From the NCBI GenBank assembly GCA_037367355.1, contig CM074697.1, forward strand, positions 3,906,001 through 3,970,000: a stretch of 64,000 nucleotides of DNA, read 5' to 3'. Below, one piece after another: positions 56,229-64,000 of this stretch. The translations under genes and the position numbers were made by a program. Below the pieces are notes generated by a model. That model ran no database searches and was not told the DNA's origin. It saw only the letters and a list, made by a program, of their open reading frames with translations. The first letter of the stretch is position 1. Every line of letters begins with the position of its first letter. The DNA is from Neoscytalidium dimidiatum. Its lineage: Eukaryota; Ascomycota; Dothideomycetes; Botryosphaeriales; Botryosphaeriaceae.

Positions 56229-57733
56229 ATGGACATATTCGAATCAACAATCGCAGGATTCCTCAACCCGCAAGAACCCGGCGCTCTACCATTACCCGGC
56301 GCCACCGTGGGTGCAGTCGGCAGAGCAGGTACGTTGTGCGGACTAGGGGATAGAACCTGTGGCATCGTCAAAGTAGTACTGATGCTACAAAAGGTACTAT
56401 CAGCTATGTCAGGTCCCTTGCAGGTGCGCCCGACGGTGTCGCTGAGCCTGCGGCTGAAGACGCCATTTACTCCCTTGCATCCATGACGAAATTCATTACC
56501 ACGGTTGCAGCTCTGCAGTGTGTGGAGAAAGGCCTTCTGAACCTGGACGACGATATTTCAACTGTGCTCCCAGAGTTCGCATCTCCGAAAATCTTAGTTG
56601 GTTTTGATGATATCGATGAGCCGATTTTCCAGCCTGCGAAGGGTGTCGTTACTTTGCGGTGCGCCCTGTCGCTAAGCCTCGCACCAATGTATCGGCCAAT
56701 ACTAATGGAATTGTTTCAGACATCTTTTGACTCACTCAAGTGGCCTTGCATTTGGGTTTGAAAGCCCACTTATGAAGAAATACGAGGAGCTGAAAAGGCC
56801 TAAACAGACTGAACCTGGACCGGCAGGCCGTGCTCAGACTGTTGTAAGGACAATTACCCCTGTAGATTGAAAAGTTTATGGCCTGACCTGTGCTTCAGGA
56901 AGAGTCCTTTCAGAGCTTCCTTGTGTATGAGCCAGGCGAGAATTGGAAGTATTCACCAGCAGTAGACTGGGCCGGTGTCATGGTGAGTGAAGCCTTCATC
57001 ACTCGCACAGACTGCGTATCCTCACAACCACCGCAGATTGAGCGGGTCACCGGCTTGAAGCTTGGGGAATTCATGCAAAAGAACCTGTTCGATCCGCTCG
57101 GTATTATCGATATAACCTTCCACCTGGATCAACGTCCCGACTTGGCTTCCCGTCTCGCCAAATGCTGGTTTCGTAAAACTTCCTCTGGGGCGATAGAGCT
57201 CAAAAAGGACGGATGGCCGCCAGCACCAGTGACTGGAGACTTTGGTGGCGGGAGCCTATATGCTAGCGTCGGGGACCTTCTCAAGATCTTTGGTGCCATC
57301 TTGCAAGAAGATGAGCGAATATTAAGGAAGGAGACTATCCGTGAAATCTTCACTCCCCAGTTGAACGAGCAGTCTGCATCTTGCATGAAGCACGCATTGG
57401 AAAGCACTGATCCAGGCGCCCTGGCTGGCGTACCAACTTGAGGCTCCAGCATGAATTGGGGTTTGGGCGGCCTCCTGAACTTGGAGGATGTGGCAGGTCG
57501 AAGAAGGAAAGGCTCGATTTGTTGGTCTGGATTTCGAAACCCGTACTTCGTGAGTGTCATGTTGAAAATCAGGATTGACTAGCTTACTCACGGCGATACA
57601 GTGGATTGACTTCCAGAGCGGCATTGCTGGGGTGCAACTCATGCACCTCCTGCCGACCGGAGACGAACGAACCATTGATCTACTTACAAAGTTCGAGGAA
57701 GCTGTGTACTCCGCTGCAGAAATCACATCCTGA
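56229..57733 (+). pseudogene. LovD/EstB-type serine hydrolase (beta-lactamase fold) with one in-frame TGA
   Basis: Six exons, 56229-56328, 56394-56658, 56720-56843, 56899-56982, 57037-57549 and 57602-57733, 406 codons, consistent phases. The beta-lactamase-related serine esterase motifs are intact: Ser63-M-T-Lys66, HLLTHSSGLAFGF, the tyrosine motif YSPAVDW, then FGGGSLYASVGDLLKI, WGLGGLL, and C-terminal WIDFQSGIAGVQLMHLLP. A TGA at 57439-57441 (codon 326) interrupts exon 5. Coding character continues in frame beyond it (GSSMNWGLGGLLNLEDVAGRRRKG), so it is a point nonsense rather than the gene's end. Relatives hydrolyse or transfer acyl esters and lactones. If the stop is real, the conserved C-terminal fifth is lost. 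If it is an error or is bypassed, the enzyme would be complete. Confidence 0.78.
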
Positions 57734-57895
57734 TTTTCTTACAAGCGTCATATTTTCTCTTGGCGTTTGAATAGCGCAAGGTATCAGTCAAATTCTTCTT
57801 TGGTTAAGAACAGCTGAAACACATTTTCTGTCGCCTCTCTAAACTAGATTGCAATTCATGATTCATAGTGCTTACAGACCTTTTGAAAAGGTAAG

Positions 57896-58999
57896 TCATA
57901 AGTAATAGTTCGGCGCATTCTTGTGCTGCGAGAGCGTTTCCACACAATGCCCCAGAATTACCTTTGCGTTTGTTCTCTTTGCCAACCTCTTGATCATCTG
58001 ATTGCTCTTGATCCATGAATCGTGTTCCCTCGCAAGCCATCCTTGTGGTATAGAGCTCTCGTAGTTCTCTTTCACATGGTACATATCGGATGTGAATATC
58101 CACGTGCCACTCTCGAGCAAGTTGACCTGTAGAATGCACAGACCTGGAGTGTGACCAGGCGCATGATGTATATTCAACCCTGGCGCCAGCTCAAGGAAGT
58201 CGCCGTGGAATGTCTGCCAGTTAAGGTCAAAACGGAGATAATGTGGAAGGTAACATCCTGTAGTCCACGTAAGTCATAGCAAAATTCAAAGACGGTGTAT
58301 CTACCATAGTCGGATCCAGTAGCCACAGAATAGAATGCGTTTTTCAACTCTTTCTCATGAACGTATATTGGGACATCTGTACCAAAGAAGAATTCGAGAC
58401 CACCTGCATGATCGGTGTGAAGATGCCCGAGGATAACTGCTTTGACATCTTTCACGTTGTGACCTGTTTTCGCAATGGCTTTATCGAGGTCGTGCTCCTC
58501 CTCGAACTCAACCTGGGCAAACACGTCATTGGTTTGGGGCTAATAGATGCTCATCAGCATTTTTGGAGTCACGTGAAAAGTATCAATACTCACCCCGACA
58601 ACCTCTGTGTATCGCAGTCAGCAATACGCCGATTTTAGCAGATGGTGAGCCACCTTACCTGGGTAATTCCTTCCAGTGCCCGTTTCGAACAGTATTAGGC
58701 CTTCGGTCGGGTGCTCAATCAATGCTGAGATGGCGACTAGCTTGCGTCGAGCGCGGGGCGGGTTCGGATTGCTTCGGGTAGAGAGATTGCCTCCACCCTG
58801 AGAGCGTGAGCCGAATTGCCAATAGGATCAGATGCTGGGACAAGGTTTACGTTTTGGAACAGAAACCCTACATCACACTCGAGATACCCCAGATTCAAAA
58901 GCTTGACTCTCGTCAGATGTTGCGCTACCTTTGGCGAAAATTATGGATGCAATACCCAGAGTTTGGTTCCCTGCCGACGTCAGCGCTAGAGATTGGCAT
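57896..58999 (-). CDS. Metallo-beta-lactamase-fold hydrolase, AHL-lactonase-like
   Basis: Well-supported exons on the minus strand: about 58908-58851, 58797-58659, an 11-nt microexon 58604-58594, 58539-58305 and 58257-57896. Splicing gives an uninterrupted family sequence: VKLLNLGYLECDVGFLFQN, then NPNPPRARRKLVAISALIEHP, LILFETGTGRNYPEVVGPQTND, the metal site GHLHTDHAGG, GTDVPIYVHEKELKNAF, HHAPGHTPGLC, and ILGHC near the end. The HxHxDH, later His and Asp ligands indicate a two-zinc hydrolase of the AttM/AiiA type. Relatives open homoserine-lactone or other lactone/lactam rings. The first exon is uncertain: the best ATG is at 58999, joined by a short intron (58955-58909). It converges on the LovD-like gene. 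Confidence 0.85.
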
Positions 59000-59561
59000 T
59001 CTGTCTGCGTAATTGTACCTTCGGTGCACAATTGACCAGATCCACACTGCCCGCCATTCCCGAAGAATACACTGTACCGAAGGGAAATTACACAACGGTC
59101 TTCGTAATATTCGTGGCGCGTTGGCTTTAGGTACCAGTAATTTTATTTTAATAGTTTCCGGAACGACTTGCGGAGGACAAGTAACACAGCACGAGCGCAC
59201 CGAAGATCCGCTGCAAGACATTATTATTATTCGACCATGTCATGAAGCTAACCCCCGAAAGAGCGGGGGTGAATTTTCCGGCGTTATCTTCCCCGCATTT
59301 TTGGGGTCTTACAACCATCGGGGACGGGTAGACCCTACCTGCCGTCCTGCCCCCGAAACTCGGCTCGCCACCTCTCCTTCCCCACGAGTCAGGCAGTACA
59401 TGCATGAAGGATGACCAACCGGTTGAGAACCAGGAATTAGCAGGTGCAAGATTGCTGATCAGCTCAGAAATTGCCGTGTCTGCAGGTCTGTGTCAGCTAT
59501 ATCTTGCGTCTGATCCGGAGACTTCTTCTCTGCCGACTACAACATTTTCATTCTTTCCACA
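59000..59561. other. Intergenic upstream of the MFS gene
   Basis: Divergent promoter region between the lactonase-like and MFS genes. No gene found. Confidence 0.5.
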
Positions 59562-61387
59562 ATGGCTTCTGTTGCTGATGAAAAGCTTGGCGCCGAGTAT
59601 CAAGAGTATGTCAACGATGAACCTGTCCAAGATGCAGCGTTGAAGAAGAGAGAGGCAGCTCTGGTACGGAAATTGGACTGCTTTATCGCCCCTGTGATGA
59701 TGCTACTTATGCTCATCAGCTACCTGGACCGTGGTAATATTGGCTTTGCAGCAACTCGTAAGCCTACTCCTTACGCTGAAAGGAAATAACTCACTAACGT
59801 GACTTTCAACCTTTAGAGGGCATGGCGGAGGACATCGGTCTGAAAGGAACCCAGTTAAACGTGAGTGCCACCTCATAGGCTATTCCCGAAGCCATATGTT
59901 GACACTCTGGAACTACAGACTGCGGTGTCCGTCTTCTACATTTTCTACATCCTTGCAGAGTTCCCGACATCCATCCTCGTCAAGCGACTCCAATTCAACC
60001 GCGTTATTCCCACAATCACGTTTTGCTGGGGAGTAGTGTGTCTATGCACGGGCTTCATTCATGGATTTGGCGCGCTTGTCGTGACGCGCATACTACTTGG
60101 TTTCTTCGAGGGCTGCCTCTTCCCGTCCATGACCTTGTTCCTGTGCAATTGGTACAAGCGCGAGGAGCTGGCGGTCCGTGTATCCTACCTCTTTAGTGAG
60201 TAAGCAAAATGAGCTTCGCGCTCACTGCTCGCTGACCATATTTCAGTCGCATCTGCGCTCTCGGGTGCATTCGGTGGTCTCCTCGCTTGGGCAATTCTGT
60301 ACATGGATGGTACCGCAGGCTATCCAGGATGGCGATGGTAAGCCTCTCTATTGGTCCGCACGTCGGAAAGATACGCTTATGCAATTCAAGGCTGTATATC
60401 ATTGAAGGCATGATTACGGTCATATGGGCTGCAATATGCATATTTGTCGTCCCGAAGAATTATGAGACCGCGTATTTCCTGAACAATGAGGACAAAGCTC
60501 TCATGAGGCAGCGCGCCGAGCACATGGAAGCTTACAGCGGTGGATCCGGACATTACGGCAAGAAGGACATCAAGGAGGCGGCTCATGACGTCAAGAGCTG
60601 GCTTCACGGTGTGATTCAGATAGCGGTTGTGACCATTCTCTACGGTCAGTGATTCTTACCTCTGTTGTCGTTGTCCAGACTGATTTCCTTGACAGGGTTT
60701 GGTACTTTCTTGCCTATCATTATCAAGAACGGATTCCACTACTCTACTGTGCAAGCGCAATATCTGGTCATCCCTGGTACGTTGTAAACTCTTCGCAAGA
60801 GTCATCTTACTAATTTTCTTTTACAGTTAACCTCTGGGGCGCTTTGGTCTACGCGGTTGGTGCGTTCCTCAGCGATAGGTACCAAACTCGTTTTATTCCG
60901 TTGATCATATGCGCCCCATTCGGGATAGCTGGTTACGCAATCTGTCTTGCACCTGTCTCCGCCGGTGTGCAGTATTTTGCAACGTACCTCATCGCCACCG
61001 CATGCTTTCTTTGTACAGGTGGGAACATGTAAGTAATGGCCACATGATGTCATTGAGGCCTCGTTACTGACTCCCAACAGCGCTTGGCTCTCGGGAAACT
61101 GTGCACCGGATGGAAAACGAGCGGCAAGCCTGGGAATTCTGCTTACCCTCACGAACATTGGAGGTGTGGTAGCGGGTCAGATCTACCAGACAAACGCTGC
61201 TCCGCGCTTCTTCCTAGGCCATGGCTGGTCTCTTGGGTGTCTTGCATTTGCGTGGTGCGGATGGTGGGTTGTGAGAAGTATCTACAAGCGGAGGGAGGCC
61301 TGGAAAGACAAGGCTTTGGCAGAAGGAGCCACTGTCCCAGCGGATCAGTACACTGACAGAGCACCTGATTTCCGATACATAATCTGA
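59562..61387 (+). CDS. MFS transporter of the anion:cation symporter (Dal5/Tna1-like) family
   Basis: Eight exons: 59562-59757, 59817-59860, 59919-60195, 60247-60337, 60391-60644, 60696-60776, 60827-61028 and 61081-61387. This gives 483 aa with all phases consistent. Twelve hydrophobic segments are expected. Typical motifs are IAPVMMLLMLISYLDRGNIGFA in helix 1, FYIFYILAEFPTSILVKR, RILLGFFEGCLFPSMTLFLCNWYKREE, the R...GYPGWRWLYIIEG block, and SGNCAPDGKRAASLGILLTLTNIGG. The ACS family takes up organic anions such as allantoate, nicotinate and related small acids at the plasma membrane. Its place among hydrolases suggests import of their substrate, but the substrate is not determinable from sequence. 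Confidence 0.94.
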
Positions 61388-61484
61388 AAGAGAATAGGGC
61401 TTGTGGGGTGTTCGCAGAACATAGCCCTTGATGAGAGAAGGTCTGGAGCATGTACAGGATAAATACGTAAGGTACAGCCCGGAT

Positions 61485-62318
61485 TTAAGAGATATTCTGA
61501 GCTAGAATAGGGGTAGCGAGGTGCGCCGTGTGTAGACTGAGAAGGGTAGCAACTTCCAGGACTTCTGTAATCTCTTCCGGTGTTGCTCCATACCCGAGAG
61601 CATTTTTCATGTGTAGTTTCAGTCCTGGCACGTAAAGGTGCGTCGCTGCGGCGTCGAAGGCGCAGTAGATCAACTCTTTAATCTGTCCCGCTATCAGCGA
61701 AAGGGAAATATAAGGCCAGAAGAGACTCGCCTTTGGCTCTAGAACACCTTTTCCAGACCCGTTCACATCCTTGGTCCATGGCACCGAAGAGAAGTCCACG
61801 TATGCCTCGAAGAACTCCGGATCAAGCCTTAGAAAATCCTCCCAGAATTGGTGCCAGTAGCCTCTCTTCTTCGTGAAATCGGCCTTAAGCCTCTCGCGGT
61901 AATCATCGAGAGGTGCGCCAGCGGTGGGATGCTTGTCGTAGATACCCTCTTCCTTCATCACTTCGACAAGAAGAGGAACGCCAATGTTGCAAGCATGAAT
62001 GCCCAGCGTGCTCGTCAACTCAATGACTTCCATCACTTCGTCCACTGTCGCACCCTCCTTCAGAGCTTCCTTGATATGTGCTTGAATGCCCGGAAGGTAC
62101 AAATGAGTGGAAGAGCTGTCGACAGCTATGGATACCAAGTGCTGCACTTTGAGGGGAAGATGTCTCTTCTTCCGTGGTACAGCCCTGAGCTTCATGCTGG
62201 CTTCGAAGGTTTCTGGGCTCAGTTGGAGAACACTCTGCCAACCATTATCCAGCGCATCCTTTCCGAATTCATCCGTGAACTGCTCCTCCAGCTTTGCGTG
62301 ATTCTTTGATGATGCCAT
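61485..62318 (-). CDS. Tandem AhpD/carboxymuconolactone-decarboxylase-like protein
   Basis: An intact intronless frame of 277 aa, ATG at 62318. Two CMD/AhpD-type helical domains stand in tandem. Each has the paired-helix pattern: QHLVSIAVDSSSTHLYLPGIQAHIKEALKEGATVDEVMEVIEL in the first, and KELIYCAFDAAATHLYVPGLKLHMKNALGYGATPEEITEVLEV in the second. I see no CxxC redox pair, so an AhpD-type peroxidase role is unlikely. A decarboxylase, isomerase-like or binding role is possible. The two halves look like an internal duplication. It converges on the MFS gene (97 bp between stops), consistent with shared function. Reaction and substrate are not known. Confidence 0.88.
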   Translation of the reverse strand: MASSKNHAKLEEQFTDEFGKDALDNGWQSVLQLSPETFEASMKLRAVPRKKRHLPLKVQHLVSIAVDSSSTHLYLPGIQAHIKEALKEGATVDEVMEVIELTSTLGIHACNIGVPLLVEVMKEEGIYDKHPTAGAPLDDYRERLKADFTKKRGYWHQFWEDFLRLDPEFFEAYVDFSSVPWTKDVNGSGKGVLEPKASLFWPYISLSLIAGQIKELIYCAFDAAATHLYVPGLKLHMKNALGYGATPEEITEVLEVATLLSLHTAHLATPILAQNIS

Positions 62319-62918
62319 TCAGAATGTGGTCAATTGCTTCGTCCTGCGGCAAATTTACAATGCGGGCATCGGAAAATGATATGAAAAAACGTGGAGGGTC
62401 GTGATGGAGAGAGAGGCTGCCCCACCCTCGCCAAGTGTACCCCGCATCACCCCGCAGTGGACCCGGATTTCCCTTTCTGGCAACTAAACATCCCCGGCCA
62501 TCTCACCAAAGCACATTGGCAGCGCGAGGTTTGGCTAGGTAAACATTGTCACTCAAAAAATTACTGAAACGGTCGGACGTTTCACGGACGGCCTGAAGCA
62601 GTTATCTAGGCACAAAAAATCACCAAGCATGCTTCAATTTCGTACTACCATCGTCACTGGTTGGGCAACAAACTGTGCAACAGTCCTCATTGGAGTGTTG
62701 CCTGGGCCTTCTCCCGCTATCAATGTCACATAAACCGAAATGAAGTTCACTCCTCGTGCCAGAATGAACACATTTCATTCATGTCCAACGAGTCTACCAG
62801 ACTCTATCCACACGTCGTTTCCGCAGCAGCGTCTTTGAGTTGCACGCCCAAAAGTCTCCCCTAACGAGAATTCAAGCATTCGCCCAAATGAGCAACACAC
62901 ATCCCACCCAGCACGCAC
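62319..62918. other. Intergenic, short
   Basis: Promoter side of the AhpD-like gene and 3' flank of the second metallo-hydrolase gene. No gene found. Confidence 0.5.
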
Positions 62919-64000
62919 TCACCCACCCCTCCCGAAAAACCCAACGCCCCCCTCCCGCCCCTTCCCCCTCTCCCACTCCACATCGTGCGCAAACACCACC
63001 TCCACACCCCTCGCCTCCAGTCCCCTAATCCGCTCGATCGTCTCCTCCGCCCTCTTCCGATCCGCATGGATGCAGCACACCCTCCCCTCCCCGTCCCTCC
63101 ACTCCCCGATCGCCCGCTCGCCGCGCAGGATCCGCCGGTCGTGGCACGCGTCCCCGGCCAGGTACACCCACTCGTCGTCCCTGCCGGCGGCGGTCTTGCT
63201 GCTGCTACTCGCGCCCGTCCGCGCTAGCAGGTTGACGTGGCCCGGCAGGTGGCCCGGCGCGTCGACGACGCGCAGCGCGCCGTCGCCGAAGAGGTCGAGC
63301 GTCGCGGGCAGGCCGTGCGACGGGAGCGGGACCCAGGGGCCGGCGAAGCGCGGCGCGCCCGGCTGCGAGACTCGTGCGTCCGTTTTCGAACCCGGTTCGG
63401 GCGCCACGGCGGCGGCGGCGGCGGCGGCGGATGACGGGTCGGGGAGGGAGATGGTGCGCGCTGGGTCGAGCAGGTCGGGTTCGAAGTAGGAGTGCGTGCC
63501 GCGGAGGGATGGGGACGACGAGGACGACGACGAGCCGGAGAGCAGGGCGGACGCGCCGTGTCCGATGATGAAGGTGCTGTTGGGGAAGTCGCGCGGTTCG
63601 CCGATGTGGTCCCAGTGGACCTGGATTGGTTTTTTTTTTTTTTAGTTTTTGGTTGCTGGTGTTGGGGGGTGGGGCATGGGGAGACGCACGTGCGAGTAGA
63701 TGATGTAGTCGATGTCGTCGGGCTTCAGGCCGCCGGCTGCGAGGCTCTTGACGACGTCCGGGTCGGTGGAGAGCGGTTGCCTTGTGACTGCATGCTTGCG
63801 GATGGGCTCGGCGTAACGGGAGGGGTCGCGGCGGAGACCGAGGTCGAAGAGGATGCGGGTTCGTTTGCCCGTCTTGCGGTCGACGTGTTGGATGAGGAAG
63901 GCCAGCGAGGGGACCGTGTTGCGGGCTGTGTCTGATGCTGGGTGCACGAAGGCGGATTCCGGGAGCGTGAGATGGCCGGCTGAGAGAGCATGGACGTTGA
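62919..64000 (-). CDS. Second metallo-beta-lactamase-fold hydrolase (5' end cut by window edge)
   Basis: Two exons are visible: from the right edge to 63690 and 63620-62919, joined by a 69-bp intron that contains a T14 tract (63630-63643). The visible N-terminal part reads [21 protein letters not shown], then [17 protein letters not shown] and [10 protein letters not shown]. The junction completes the metal motif S-H-V-H-W-D-H-I-G. A Ser/Ala-rich, low-complexity segment follows, then [13 protein letters not shown] and [10 protein letters not shown]. These are the zinc ligands of an MBL-fold hydrolase of the same broad superfamily as the lactonase-like gene at 58 kb, but a different subfamily. 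The start codon lies beyond the window. Substrate unknown. Confidence 0.88.

Noticed and set aside
1..64000. CRISPR arrays, operons, ribosome binding sites, tRNA and rRNA genes
   Set aside because: The DNA is fungal nuclear with spliced genes; none of the repeats has CRISPR spacing, and I found no convincing tRNA cloverleaf by eye.
1..64000. Intact transposon or retroelement
   Set aside because: No reverse transcriptase, integrase or transposase motifs, and no long terminal repeats, were seen.

Overview
This window is nuclear DNA from a filamentous ascomycete (Pezizomycotina). The reasons are dense genes on both strands, short GT...AG introns of about 45-90 bp, and typical families: GH92 mannosidase, a TCO89-type TORC1 protein, a DUF3176 membrane protein, a fungal fucose-lectin-like protein, a Zn2Cys6 regulator and an S10 carboxypeptidase. 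I cannot name the genus from sequence alone. All gene models are hand-built from reading frames and splice signals.

Layout. 1-95: 3' tail of an unidentified gene. 1530-4289: secreted GH92 alpha-mannosidase (6 exons). 5-15 kb: small or poorly known genes (acidic helical protein, arrestin-like protein, MARVEL-like membrane protein with a 15-bp minisatellite in its apparent last exon, variant-RING protein, short Ser/Gly-rich proteins) plus gene relics. 15.7-20 kb: a low-complexity protein and the TCO89-type TORC1 subunit. 20-31.4 kb: very gene-poor, with one convincing gene, a small GPI-anchored wall protein at 25.7 kb. 31.4-36.6 kb: a DUF3176 gene broken by three in-frame stops, then intact sulfite reductase flavoprotein (MET10). 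38-46.3 kb: amidase, SDR, Zn2Cys6 regulator and a CMP/nucleoside-deaminase-like enzyme. 47.5-55.4 kb: membrane fucose-lectin-like protein, a tubulin-tyrosine-ligase-like gene with an in-frame stop and an altered catalytic motif, and serine carboxypeptidase.

56.2-64 kb looks like a catabolic or detoxification neighbourhood: a LovD/EstB-type serine hydrolase (one in-frame stop), an AHL-lactonase-like metallo-hydrolase, an ACS-family MFS transporter, a tandem AhpD/carboxymuconolactone-decarboxylase-like protein and a second metallo-hydrolase running off the right edge. Import followed by opening of a lactone, lactam or ester is a plausible joint role, but this is inference.

The most notable signals are (i) isolated nonsense codons in otherwise well-preserved frames of three genes, mostly explicable by single transitions, (ii) the 15-bp pentapeptide-encoding minisatellite joined in frame by a short intron to the MARVEL-like gene, and (iii) the hydrolase/transporter neighbourhood at the right end.
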